Positions 36,011-45,212 of a DNA stretch of 64,000 nt are shown piece after piece (within the stretch, counting starts at the first letter, position 1; every line of letters starts with the position of its first letter). The DNA lies in the NCBI RefSeq assembly GCF_001428045.1, contig NZ_LMSD01000034.1:493312-557311 (forward strand). Direction: 5' to 3'. Below the pieces are notes generated by a model. It did no database searches. It saw nothing but the letters and a program-made list of their open reading frames with translations, and was not told the DNA's origin. The translations under genes and the position numbers were made by a program. This DNA is from Paenibacillus sp. Soil750 (GTDB lineage: Bacteria > Bacillota > Bacilli > Paenibacillales > NBRC-103111).

Positions 36011-37447
36011 ATGAAACATTTAACGGAAGCCTATGTGGACAGCCTGGCACTCAATAGCAGTGCAATCAAGAATGGCAAAGATTTGGTGAAGAAAAACAGC
36101 TTTCCGCTACTCTGTCAGTCAGAAGATGGAACGATCATTTTTGGGGAGTGCAAGGGAAGCGGCAAGGATCCCTATCAATGTTCAGTCGATGTCATAAAAG
36201 AAGGCAATCCGGTCTTCCGGTGCACATGTCCAAGCCGACAATTCCCTTGCAAGCACAACCTCGGATTGATGTATGCATTCACCTCAGGTAAGACATTTAC
36301 GATTGCACCCATACCTCAAGATATTGCTGATAAGAGAGAAAAAGCTGAAAAACGGGAAGAGAAGCAGAAGGAAGCTACTGCCACGGATGCTCCTGCTCCT
36401 AAGCGTAAACCGAACAAGTCGTCGCTATTCAAAAAAATCACGGCACAGCTTGAGGGTATAAGTATAGCTGAGAAATTGATTCTCCAACTGGTTACTTCTG
36501 GGCTTGGCAGTTTGGATAAAAAAGCACTTCAAACGGCTGATGAGCAAGCGAAACAGTTAGGTAACTACTTCATTCCAGGCATCCAATCAGCACTTAGGGA
36601 GTTCATTCTTTTATTCAGAAGCGAGTTAGAACGAGAGAAAGTGTATCCGTTAAGCATTGAACAGCTTACAATCTTACATGCTTTGCTTAAGAAAAGTAAA
36701 GAGTACCTGAGCAGTCGATTGGAAAATCTGGAGATGCATATCGATGCAGTAACAACATTGGAAGAATGGATCGGACATGCCTGGCAAATCGCCGAGCTCA
36801 GAGAACTTTCCCGTGTACGCAACGACATTGACCTGCTGCAGTTATCATTCCGATCATACTCGGACGCTGCGAGGGGTGAGTTCATCGATGAGGGGTATTG
36901 GGCTGATCTTCAAACTGGGCAAATCCATATAACACGAACGTACAGACCTTTTCGAGCTGCCAAATACATTCGCGAAGAAGACTCTGTTTTTCAGGTCGTA
37001 CATGCGAAAGAACTTGCTGTTTACCCTGGTGAACTGAACACAAGGGTGCGATTCGAGGAAGCAACATATCGGGAGGCGGGACCGCAAGATTTTCAGAACA
37101 TCCAACAAGCAGCTTCGAAATCATTTACAGATGTCATCAAACAAGTGAAAAATCTCATAAAAAACCCACTTTCTGACAAGCATCCGGTTGTATTGCTTCG
37201 TTATGCAGAAATAAAGAAGACAGCAACTGGCTATGTATTATTAGATGAACATGGTAAACAACTACCCCTAGCCAATATTCCGTATCTTCATGAGGTAACA
37301 ACTTCGTTGATTGCCATGTTAGCGAAACCTCATCTCGAGAATCAGGTAATGCTTGTCATGTTTGAACACAATTGGACCAATAACAGGCTTGAAGCACAGC
37401 CACTGAGTATTATTTCTGCCAATGAAATCATTCGCCTGCTGTATTGA
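36011..37447 (+). CDS. SWIM zinc finger protein, first gene of SWIM-HEAT-MoxR-DUF5682-VWA operon
   Basis: 478 residues. An N-terminal SWIM zinc finger has ligands Cys71, Cys73, Cys80 and His82 (CTCPSRQFPCKH), a fold that binds DNA or protein. A lysine-rich linker (about 108-140) and a largely helical remainder of unknown fold follow. It opens a five-gene operon with a 24-bp gap to the HEAT-repeat gene. SWIM proteins accompany MoxR-VWA-DUF5682 genes in other bacteria, to my recollection mostly actinobacteria; the combined function is unknown. GAGGAG precedes ATG 36011. The SWIM domain could recruit the ATPase complex to a target, but this is inference. Confidence 0.82.
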   Translation: MKHLTEAYVDSLALNSSAIKNGKDLVKKNSFPLLCQSEDGTIIFGECKGSGKDPYQCSVDVIKEGNPVFRCTCPSRQFPCKHNLGLMYAFTSGKTFTIAPIPQDIADKREKAEKREEKQKEATATDAPAPKRKPNKSSLFKKITAQLEGISIAEKLILQLVTSGLGSLDKKALQTADEQAKQLGNYFIPGIQSALREFILLFRSELEREKVYPLSIEQLTILHALLKKSKEYLSSRLENLEMHIDAVTTLEEWIGHAWQIAELRELSRVRNDIDLLQLSFRSYSDAARGEFIDEGYWADLQTGQIHITRTYRPFRAAKYIREEDSVFQVVHAKELAVYPGELNTRVRFEEATYREAGPQDFQNIQQAASKSFTDVIKQVKNLIKNPLSDKHPVVLLRYAEIKKTATGYVLLDEHGKQLPLANIPYLHEVTTSLIAMLAKPHLENQVMLVMFEHNWTNNRLEAQPLSIISANEIIRLLY

Positions 37448-37471
37448 TGAATAGAATTAGGAGACGATTCC

Positions 37472-39310
37472 ATGAGTATAGACATATTGTTTGACCTGCA
37501 GCAGGAAGTGCGGCGTTTGTTTATCGCGGGGAGCGGGATGGCGGCGGGCGATTTACGTTTGCAGAAAATGCTTCCCCAATTAAACAAGCTGGCCGAATCA
37601 GCACCGGTTTTTAAGCGAATCGCACAGTCAGTTAGCCTAGTTCTAGAAACAGGAGCGAGCCATTCAGCTGAGAAGCTGTTGGAGCTGGGCATACTGCTGA
37701 ACTCGGTACTGTACACTCAAGGGAAGACGGAGTCCCAAGATGAGCTCACCCCTGTATTGGCAGTTGATCATGCAAGTACACCTCCCACAACGAATCCTCA
37801 TCGCAAAGTCTATCCGCTGATTGAAGCGTTGACACAAAAGGGTCAAGGACGGATGGAGCAGCTGCGACTTGGTCAAGAAGAGTTGTTGTATCATGATCTG
37901 CGCGTAATTCCAGCAGCCGTTTCTGCATTAGAAGACAGCTATGCGGAGATCCCTGATTTTCTTCAAAATCAGGTAATACCAGCACTTGGCGTGGCAGCAA
38001 TTCCTGCTCTGAAGCAGCAATTTAAGTTGGAGGGTGGGAAAGGGGATGCTCGACGGCTGGAGCTCCTTCATCGTTTACAACCTGTACCAGATTTAGAACT
38101 GATTCTGCAAGCTGCAAAAGATGGATCGACAGAAGTCCGCTCTATGGCCATTGAGCTATTGAGTGACTTTCCAGAGCAAGAAGCTTTCATTTTGGAGCAG
38201 GCCGATGATAAGAAAAAGGAGATTCGTAGAGCCGCATTGTTCGCCTTGTCTCGTCTTGGAACAGAGGAAGCCATTGCTCGCTTATATAAAGCGCTCAATT
38301 CCAAGGATCAGGATATCGCCATTGAGCCGATCCAATTGTGTAAGGCAAATGAGCTGACACAAAGCATTATTGATCATGCCACTACGATGATTAACCACAT
38401 TAACCTTCTCACGAATGTCGTGGAATCCACACAACAATTGATGGCCGACATCCGCAGTTTACATGGTAAAAGAGTGCCTGAAGTCGCTAACTTATTAGCG
38501 CATATGCTGGCTTCGTCCAGCTTTATCGTTCCAGAAACGGAAGCTCTACAAGAGGCAGCTGCGAATTTATTGCTGGAATTGGATCTGCCGGAGGCAAATC
38601 AGTTCGCTGTATCCTTACACGAGGCTTACAACCGTAAATTCATTGCGTATAGCTTTCGAGCGGCGTTGCGAATACTCCCTCCTGAAGATATTTATGAGCG
38701 TTATTACCGTGATCTTAAAGACAAAAAATCAACAGCAGCCAAGGAATTACTTCGTGTTTTGTATGAAGTGACGCCATCGTTGCATGCACAATTGTATGCC
38801 AATGACGCTGTCGTTTCTTCCAAACTTTTGCAATGGGATCCTAGATGGATGAACCTTTTCATAAAATTAGATGAAGAAGAGCTGGTAGTCAGATTTGCTC
38901 AAGAATCAGACCCGAAAGTAACAGCTTATCTCGTTAAAAAGTGTGAAGATCATCCTAACTTTACTCAAACGAAAATATCACATGCCTTTCTGATCTTATT
39001 CCGTCAGAACGTTCCAGAGGCACCTGAACTTCTCATGAACCTGCTGGAGAAAGGCGGGAACAAGCAGTTCTACTACTTGGATCGTATCCAACTTTTGTTG
39101 CTTACGCTGCTGCCTAAGCTCTATGCGGAAAGACTGCGACAATTCGCAGAAGGCTTATCCTATCAGGGCATGAAAAGTCAATTGCTGGATATCGCTGATA
39201 CCATTGCGGCAAAACAGGAATTCGAGCCAGAAACCGTATCTGAAGATCATTCAAATTATGTAGAGAAGGGACAGGGAATATGGGGATGGATCAAAAGCAA
39301 GATGTCGTAA
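37472..39310 (+). CDS. HEAT-repeat protein (DUF5691-like?) of the MoxR-VWA operon
   Basis: 612 residues, almost entirely helical. HEAT-like repeats are clearest at about residues 175-290, for example TEVRSMAIELLSDFP followed by KEIRRAALFALSRLG. No catalytic motif, signal peptide or membrane helix is visible, so it looks like a scaffold or adaptor. TAGGAG precedes ATG 37472. Its 3' end overlaps the MoxR gene by 31 bp. A DUF5691 assignment is from memory of gene context and needs a profile search. Confidence 0.7.
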   Translation: MSIDILFDLQQEVRRLFIAGSGMAAGDLRLQKMLPQLNKLAESAPVFKRIAQSVSLVLETGASHSAEKLLELGILLNSVLYTQGKTESQDELTPVLAVDHASTPPTTNPHRKVYPLIEALTQKGQGRMEQLRLGQEELLYHDLRVIPAAVSALEDSYAEIPDFLQNQVIPALGVAAIPALKQQFKLEGGKGDARRLELLHRLQPVPDLELILQAAKDGSTEVRSMAIELLSDFPEQEAFILEQADDKKKEIRRAALFALSRLGTEEAIARLYKALNSKDQDIAIEPIQLCKANELTQSIIDHATTMINHINLLTNVVESTQQLMADIRSLHGKRVPEVANLLAHMLASSSFIVPETEALQEAAANLLLELDLPEANQFAVSLHEAYNRKFIAYSFRAALRILPPEDIYERYYRDLKDKKSTAAKELLRVLYEVTPSLHAQLYANDAVVSSKLLQWDPRWMNLFIKLDEEELVVRFAQESDPKVTAYLVKKCEDHPNFTQTKISHAFLILFRQNVPEAPELLMNLLEKGGNKQFYYLDRIQLLLLTLLPKLYAERLRQFAEGLSYQGMKSQLLDIADTIAAKQEFEPETVSEDHSNYVEKGQGIWGWIKSKMS

Positions 39311-40377
39311 GATTGCCCTCCGAGAGGCTATATGTTGAAGAATTAGAGGCATTGAAAGCATTTGATCAGGATGCTAAGCCCGCTGGCTGGCAGCTTTCAC
39401 CGAAAGCCGTGCTTACTTATCTAACAGGCGGTCAAGTGAAAGGGGTTACCATCACACCAAAATATATCGGGAATAAACGATTAGTGGAAATGGCTATCGC
39501 TACGCTATTAACAGATCGAGCTCTGATGTTGATTGGGGAGCCAGGGACAGCGAAGTCGTGGCTTTCGGAGAATTTGACCGCTGCGATTACTGGGGATTCC
39601 GGAAAGGTCATCCAAGGTACAGCCGGTACGAGCGAGGAGCATATCCGATATTCGTGGAATTATGCGATGCTGCTAGCACAAGGACCTTCTGATCAGGCGA
39701 TTATTAAAAGCCCTATATTCCGCGCGATGGAATCTGGCCAAATTGCGCGATTCGAAGAGATTTCCCGCTGTGCTTCTGAAGTGCAGGATGCCTTAATCTC
39801 GATTCTATCGGAGAAAACCATTTCGATTCCGGAATTGGGTAGAGAGCTATTCGCGTCCAGAGGCTTCTCCATCATCGCGACAGCCAATACGCGTGATCGT
39901 GGCGTGAATGAGATGTCAGCGGCATTGAAACGCCGTTTTAACATCATTGTGCTACCGTCTCCATCAGAAATCGAGACGGAAGTGGAGATTGTTCGAAAGC
40001 GGGTCAGCGAAATCTCCGCCAGCTATGAACTGAAGGCCACGCTTCCGGACGAGGAGGCAGTGCGGAAGGTTGTGACGATTTTCCGCGAGTTAAGAAGTGG
40101 CATGACGCTTGACGGCAAAGAGAAGGTGAAAGGGCCGAGCGGGGTTATCTCAACGGCAGAAGCGATTTCACTGCTGACTGGCAGTATGGCCCTTGCCGGA
40201 AGCTTTGGCAGCGGACGCATCAGTGAGGAAGATATCGCAGCAGGGCTTCAAGGCGCAATTGTCAAGGACGAAGAGAAGGATCGCGTCGTCTGGAAGGAAT
40301 ATCTTGAAAATGTGATGAAAAAGCGAGGATCGACATGGAGAAATCTGTACTTCGCGTGTTCGGAGATGAACAACTAG
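39280..40377 (+). CDS. MoxR-type AAA+ ATPase
   Basis: 365 residues. Walker A is GEPGTAKS (residues 86-93), the GTAK form usual in MoxR proteins. Walker B-like acidic residues lie in ARFEEISRCA, sensor 1 in IIATANTRDRG, and the arginine finger in ALKRRF. MoxR ATPases work as hexamers with a VWA-domain partner, as in RavA-ViaA and NorQ-NorD/CbbQ-CbbO, remodelling or metallating a client protein. The VWA partner here is encoded two genes downstream. ATG 39280 (or 39286) lies inside the previous gene. Overlaps on both sides indicate coupled translation and fixed stoichiometry. Confidence 0.9.
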   Translation: MGMDQKQDVVRLPSERLYVEELEALKAFDQDAKPAGWQLSPKAVLTYLTGGQVKGVTITPKYIGNKRLVEMAIATLLTDRALMLIGEPGTAKSWLSENLTAAITGDSGKVIQGTAGTSEEHIRYSWNYAMLLAQGPSDQAIIKSPIFRAMESGQIARFEEISRCASEVQDALISILSEKTISIPELGRELFASRGFSIIATANTRDRGVNEMSAALKRRFNIIVLPSPSEIETEVEIVRKRVSEISASYELKATLPDEEAVRKVVTIFRELRSGMTLDGKEKVKGPSGVISTAEAISLLTGSMALAGSFGSGRISEEDIAAGLQGAIVKDEEKDRVVWKEYLENVMKKRGSTWRNLYFACSEMNN

Positions 40378-42701
40378 ATACAAATCCTGGGTTTCATGTA
40401 TTTGGAATACGACATCTATCGCCTGCTGGGGCGCATCACCTTGTAGCTTTTTTAGAAGAGATACAGCCTACGATTGTACTCATTGAAGGTCCTAGCGATG
40501 CAAGTCATTTGATTCGTGAGATGACATCGCTTGGTGTTGTGCCGCCGATTGCGATTCTAGCCTACACGGATGGGCTGCCGGTAAGGACACTCCTCTATCC
40601 GTATGCCAATTATTCGCCAGAGTATCAGGCTTTTGTATGGGCTAGCCAAAACCAGGTGCAAGCTGCATTTATTGATTTGCCGTCTGTGCATGCTTTGGCG
40701 CTATATGAACAGCGGCAGCTTAAGCGAATTGCAACCGATTCTCAGTTGCAAGAATCTGATGACTTTCACGTATATGCTAAAGAACAAAGCACGATATATC
40801 AACGGATTGCTGAACTTTCCGAGGAGCCGGACTATGAGGCGTATTGGGAACGGCATTATGAACATAACTTGAATCATGATGCGTACCGGCAAAGTATTCA
40901 TCAGTTTTCCAAGCAAATGCGTGAGCTTACTTCAAGGCAGGAGATGCAGCTTGCCCCACAGGAAGCAGCCTATAATGAAATCCGAGAATCGTATATGAGG
41001 CGTAAAATTCAAGATGCCATAGCTGAGGGTCATGATCCTGACAAGATTGTTGTCGTCACTGGTGCACATCACGCCTCAGCGATGAATTTGCAAGCTCCAG
41101 CTATGACAGATGAAGAGTTGAAGGGTTTGCCGAAAACAACAACGAAACTGACGCTGATGCCTTACTCGTACTATAAGCTATCTTCGCATTCCGGCTATGG
41201 CGCTGGGAATCAGGCTCCTGCTTATTACGAGTTATTTTGGCAGTGTCTGCAAAGCGGCGATCTTCACAGGCTTCCTGCGCTCTATTTCTCCCAAGTAGCG
41301 GCTCATCTAAGAGCGCATGGCACTTATCGGTCGACCGCTTCGCTGATTGAGGCTGTAAGGCTTGCAGAGGCGCTTGCTTCTATGCACGATGGAAACTTGC
41401 CGACCTGGAAAGACTTGCGCGACGCGGCGATTGTCTGCCTTGGTTTTGGCGAGCTCTCTACGATTGCCGAAGCATTGGCAAGAACGGATATTGGTACGGC
41501 CATAGGTCGTTTGCCCGAAGGCGTTAGCCAAACGCCAATTCAAGATGATTTGAATAGAGAGCTTAGGAGACTTAAGCTTGATAAGTATAAAACAGCGGTA
41601 GCTACGACGCTAGAGCTGGACTTGCGGGAAAACCGAAGAGTAAAGTCCGAGGAAGCTGCGTATCTGGACTTAAAGCGTTCTGTTCTTTTACAGCGATTGG
41701 AACTGCTAGGTATTCAGTTTGCCAGGAAAGAGCGTGTCCACCAAGCTTCCGCCTCCTGGGCAGAGAATTGGGTGCTCCGTTGGACACCAGAGAGCGAGAT
41801 TCAGGCGGTTGAGTCCACCTTGAAAGGGGAGACAATCGAGCTGGCAGCCGCTTTCGTGCTGAAGGAAAAGCTTGAGGCGTGCGCAGATATTGCGGAAGCT
41901 TCACACATGATTCGTATTGCTTGCGATTGCAATTTAACGGAGCTCATGGATCAAGCCATAACCACGCTGCAAGGTCTTGCCGTAGACGCTGGTAACTTTG
42001 AACAGATAGCTGGCGCTGCTTATGAACTGTCCGTTCTGATCCGATATGGATCTATTCGCCGCATTGAAACGGATACGTTAGTTCCGCTGCTACAGCAACT
42101 ATTTCTTCGGGGAACGCTGTTGCTTCTCGATGCTTCTGGTTGCAACGACGATGCCGCTGGGGGCATGGTGCGGGGGATTCAGTCGCTCCATACCGTTGCC
42201 CAAGAACATTATAACCAGGTCGATGACAGGTTATGGTTCAACAAACTGCAGGATCTGGCTTCACGCGATGATCGGAATGCTAAGTTGTCGGGCTTCGCCT
42301 TCGCCATTCTGCTTGAACGTAATGAGATAGCGGATGAACAGGTCGAACGGGAGGTTTCACGCCGATTGTCTCCTGGGATTCCCGTCGATTTGGGTGCAGG
42401 GTGGTTCGAAGGGATGTCCATGCGAAACCGATATGCGTTATTATCAAGGGTAACGCTGTGGAAACAACTCGATGCGTATATCGGTTCGTTGGAGAAGGAC
42501 GCTTTCCATCGCTCGCTTGTCTTTCTGCGCCGAGCTTTTAGCTCATTCGAGCCTAGGGAGAAGGCGGCAGTGGCTGAAATGATGGGTGATATTTGGGGTG
42601 TTGGTGCAGATACAGCAGGTGCTGCTTTACAGCAACCTTTAAGCGAGGAAGAGAAGGAGAAGCTGGATGAGCTCAATGAATTTGATTTTGGGGATTTGTA
42701 G
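40335..42701 (+). CDS. DUF5682 family protein, candidate TraB/Tiki-like metallohydrolase
   Basis: 788 residues. The N-terminal region (about 20-290) has HVFGIRHLSPAGAHH with GxxH at 24-27, VLIEGPSD with Glu51, and VVVTGAHHAS with a second GxxH near 243-246. The pairing of two GxxH motifs with a glutamate in a beta-alpha domain recalls TraB/GumN/Tiki and erythromycin-esterase-like putative metallohydrolases; this link is my inference. The C-terminal 450 residues are helical and repeat-like, without recognisable motifs. It overlaps the MoxR gene by 43 bp and is followed 3 bp later by the VWA gene. It may be the catalytic effector or client of the MoxR-VWA pair. Confidence 0.75.
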   Translation: MEKSVLRVFGDEQLDTNPGFHVFGIRHLSPAGAHHLVAFLEEIQPTIVLIEGPSDASHLIREMTSLGVVPPIAILAYTDGLPVRTLLYPYANYSPEYQAFVWASQNQVQAAFIDLPSVHALALYEQRQLKRIATDSQLQESDDFHVYAKEQSTIYQRIAELSEEPDYEAYWERHYEHNLNHDAYRQSIHQFSKQMRELTSRQEMQLAPQEAAYNEIRESYMRRKIQDAIAEGHDPDKIVVVTGAHHASAMNLQAPAMTDEELKGLPKTTTKLTLMPYSYYKLSSHSGYGAGNQAPAYYELFWQCLQSGDLHRLPALYFSQVAAHLRAHGTYRSTASLIEAVRLAEALASMHDGNLPTWKDLRDAAIVCLGFGELSTIAEALARTDIGTAIGRLPEGVSQTPIQDDLNRELRRLKLDKYKTAVATTLELDLRENRRVKSEEAAYLDLKRSVLLQRLELLGIQFARKERVHQASASWAENWVLRWTPESEIQAVESTLKGETIELAAAFVLKEKLEACADIAEASHMIRIACDCNLTELMDQAITTLQGLAVDAGNFEQIAGAAYELSVLIRYGSIRRIETDTLVPLLQQLFLRGTLLLLDASGCNDDAAGGMVRGIQSLHTVAQEHYNQVDDRLWFNKLQDLASRDDRNAKLSGFAFAILLERNEIADEQVEREVSRRLSPGIPVDLGAGWFEGMSMRNRYALLSRVTLWKQLDAYIGSLEKDAFHRSLVFLRRAFSSFEPREKAAVAEMMGDIWGVGADTAGAALQQPLSEEEKEKLDELNEFDFGDL

Positions 42702-42704
42702 TCT

Positions 42705-43916
42705 ATGACAACGATCAATCGAGAGCAAATGAAACGTTGGCGGTTGATATTGGGCGCAGCTTCCGAAGAGAAGTTGCAGTCATATGGTGCAGGAGAAGCT
42801 ATGCTCGACGAAGAGTCTCGGCTAATGGATGAGGCGCTTGCAGCCATTTATGATGACACAGGCGGCATCAGCGCAGAGGATGCTGTACAGACCGGCAATT
42901 CACGTAAGGCAGCCGGACTAGGACCATCGTCACCCAAACTAGCCAAGTGGCTTGGCGATATCCGAACGTTTTTTCCGCCAGATGTTGTTTCTGTCATCCA
43001 ATCCGATGCCATTGAACGCAAGGGCTTGAAACAATTGCTCTTTGAGCCCGAACTGCTTTCTCAAGTAAAGCCTGACATTCAGATGGTAGCGACTTTAATG
43101 GCGCTCAAAGGGAAAATACCCGAGAAAACAAAAGAAACCGCGAGGCTGCTCGTAAAAGCGGTTGTCGATGAAATCGTGAAGCGACTTTCGCAGGATTTAC
43201 GAAGAGCCGTTACTGGTGCGCTTAACCGCAGACAGCATTCACCACTGCCGTCTGCTTCAGGATTGGACTGGATCACAACCATCCGTAAGAATTTGAAAAA
43301 TTACAACCAAGAGAGAGGACTCTTGTTGCCAGATAAGGTATATTTCTTCGATCGTGCTAGGCGAAGCAAGGAGTGGACCGTCATCCTGGATATTGACCAG
43401 AGCGGTTCCATGGCGGGCTCCGTCATTTATGCCTCTATCATCGGTTCGATCTTCGCCAGTATGCCTGCGTTAGATACGCGTGTGGTGGCTTTTGATACGG
43501 AGGTTGTGGATTTAACCGAACAATGTGCAACGGATCCCGTAGATATGTTGTTTGGGATTCAGCTGGGCGGGGGGACGGATATTGACAAATCCCTCGCGTA
43601 TTGCTCTTCTTTTATCGCAGAGCCGAAGAAAACGTTGTTTATCTTGGTCTCGGATCTCTATGAAGGAGGCAACCGAACAGAGATGATCCAACGATTGATC
43701 GACATGCATCAATCCGGTGTGAAAACGATCTGTTTACTTGCTTTAACAGACCAAGGCGTGCCTTCTTACGACGATGTTGTTGCGAAAAAGCTGGCTCAGC
43801 AGGGCATTCCATGTTTTGGTTGTTCACCAGATAAGCTGCCTGAGTTGATTGAAGGTGCTTTGAAAGGGCAAGACCTTTCCGTGCTTGCCGAGCGTGTGAA
43901 GCAGGGGCAGAAGTAG
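42705..43916 (+). CDS. VWA-domain (MIDAS) protein, CoxE-like
   Basis: 403 residues. A helical N-terminal part (about 1-215) precedes a C-terminal von Willebrand A domain with a complete metal-ion-dependent adhesion site: DIDQSGSMAGS (DxSxS, about 228-238), the threonine in LGGGTDID, and the aspartate in LVSDLYEGG. It is expected to bind the MoxR hexamer and present a client protein through the MIDAS ion. Only a weak ribosome site is seen, so it probably relies on translation of the gene ending 3 bp upstream. Last gene of the operon; an interspersed repeat and terminator follow. Confidence 0.88.
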   Translation: MTTINREQMKRWRLILGAASEEKLQSYGAGEAMLDEESRLMDEALAAIYDDTGGISAEDAVQTGNSRKAAGLGPSSPKLAKWLGDIRTFFPPDVVSVIQSDAIERKGLKQLLFEPELLSQVKPDIQMVATLMALKGKIPEKTKETARLLVKAVVDEIVKRLSQDLRRAVTGALNRRQHSPLPSASGLDWITTIRKNLKNYNQERGLLLPDKVYFFDRARRSKEWTVILDIDQSGSMAGSVIYASIIGSIFASMPALDTRVVAFDTEVVDLTEQCATDPVDMLFGIQLGGGTDIDKSLAYCSSFIAEPKKTLFILVSDLYEGGNRTEMIQRLIDMHQSGVKTICLLALTDQGVPSYDDVVAKKLAQQGIPCFGCSPDKLPELIEGALKGQDLSVLAERVKQGQK

Positions 43917-43950
43917 GTTATGAGCGGCTCACAAATGGAGACATCTGCTT

Positions 43951-44140
43951 TAACTGGAAAATATACAGCTATTTACGATGGATTTCCTCGGAAAATTGAT
44001 TTAACTGTAAAACATGTAGGTAAAACTACCGTTATTGTTCAGATTGGCTATAATCGCCAAAATTATCTACAGGTTTTCCATCTATTCTACGATTGTTCAG
44101 AAAATCGCACTATTTAACTGTATAAAATCCATCTATTCAT
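43951..44140. repeat. Interspersed element with 51/51/62-bp phased motifs, copy 2
   Basis: Motifs start at 43951 (TAACTGGAAAATATACAG), 44002 (TAACTGTAAAACATGTAG), about 44053 (ATCGCCAAAATT) and 44115 (TAACTGTATAAAATCCA). First-to-last distance is 164 bp, identical to the copy at 16685. It fills the gap after the VWA gene. Confidence 0.65.
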
Positions 44141-44190
44141 CAGGTGTACATCGCACAGGAGAATTACAACCCCCCGCCTCTAGCAGGCAG

Positions 44191-44226
44191 AAAAAACCGA
44201 CCGAGCACCAGCTCAGTCGGTTTTTT
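44191..44226. terminator. Bidirectional terminator
   Basis: ACCGACCGAGC/GCTCAGTCGGT stem with ACCA loop and flanking A6/T6. It separates the VWA operon from the convergent AraC gene. Confidence 0.92.
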
Positions 44227-44246
44227 CTATATCTGATTCATTTTAA

Positions 44247-45104
44247 CTATACCCTCATAGAGGCCCTATACATGGTCGGTGAAACCTCCACAAGCTTTAG
44301 GAAATTACGACTAAAGCTGGCGAAGGATTCGTAACCAACTTCGAACGCGATATCCGTTACCTTCATTTCGGTCGTAGCTAATAAACTACAGGCGTGTCGA
44401 ATCCGAGTTTCCTGCAGTAGGGTTACGAAGGTCACGCCAAGATGTTGAGATAAGATTTGCGTCACCCTAGAGGGATGACAATGGAAATGGGCGCCGATCA
44501 GCTCCAGCGTGAGCGGGTCACGGTAACGAGTATGAATATAGCGAAGTATGGCCCAGGGTAAGGCCGTTTTGGACGTCAATTCGGAAACATTCGGCAGTAC
44601 GTCTGAGTTGCTGGGATGGAGCCTGTAAAGAAACGCAAGTATGCGTTGGAGCTCTCCTTTCAAGAGAAGGGGCTGCCAAATATCAGCGGATTGCTCATAT
44701 TCACGAAGCATGCCTTGTAGTTTCTGACTCACGATTTCACTTTGTTCAGCGCTCAGGTCATAGTGAGTTAGGAACGGATTATGATCCGAAAGGAGCAGTC
44801 GTTCCGCTGGATCTCCCAGCAGCTCTAAGCCAAACATACAGTTGAACAGAATGAGCGGACTTCCAGGGTTCGCTGTGATTTCGTGCACTTGATAGGGAAG
44901 CAGAAGGGTGAAGGTTCCAGGCTGCATGGGATGTATTTGTCCGTTTACGGTTTCGTAACCATAGCCCTCAACAACCAAAGAGAATTCCAAGAAATCATGA
45001 CGATGGCTGGGAAAATGCTGATCAACCCGATTAATGGATAAATGAAAGGGGAATGATCCGATATTGGGATAATCCGATAATTGCTTATTGATGGGAAATG
45101 TCAT
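44247..45104 (-). CDS. AraC family transcriptional regulator
   Basis: About 285 residues: an N-terminal cupin-type sensor domain (about 20-140, HRHDFLEFSLVVEGYG) and two C-terminal helix-turn-helix motifs (LELIGAHFHCHPSRVTQIL; TEMKVTDIAFEVGYESFASFSRNFLK). It diverges from the GH130 gene and is probably its regulator, sensing the sugar in the cytoplasm. Start chosen at ATG 45104; GTG 45113 is in frame. The ribosome site is weak for both. Confidence 0.87.
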   Translation of the reverse strand: MTFPINKQLSDYPNIGSFPFHLSINRVDQHFPSHRHDFLEFSLVVEGYGYETVNGQIHPMQPGTFTLLLPYQVHEITANPGSPLILFNCMFGLELLGDPAERLLLSDHNPFLTHYDLSAEQSEIVSQKLQGMLREYEQSADIWQPLLLKGELQRILAFLYRLHPSNSDVLPNVSELTSKTALPWAILRYIHTRYRDPLTLELIGAHFHCHPSRVTQILSQHLGVTFVTLLQETRIRHACSLLATTEMKVTDIAFEVGYESFASFSRNFLKLVEVSPTMYRASMRV

Positions 45105-45212
45105 GAGAATCACTGCCTATTCAAGAAATGAGAGGTTTGTTCAAGGATTGATAGGAAACCTGCGCACACCTATTGTAACCTATTGATAGATAAGAATGAA
45201 GGAGGAACTCTC

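Noticed and set aside
43920-44117. A 65-codon frame after the VWA gene
   Set aside because: It lies across the phased repeat element, has no recognisable domain, and stays open because the repeat spacing preserves frame.
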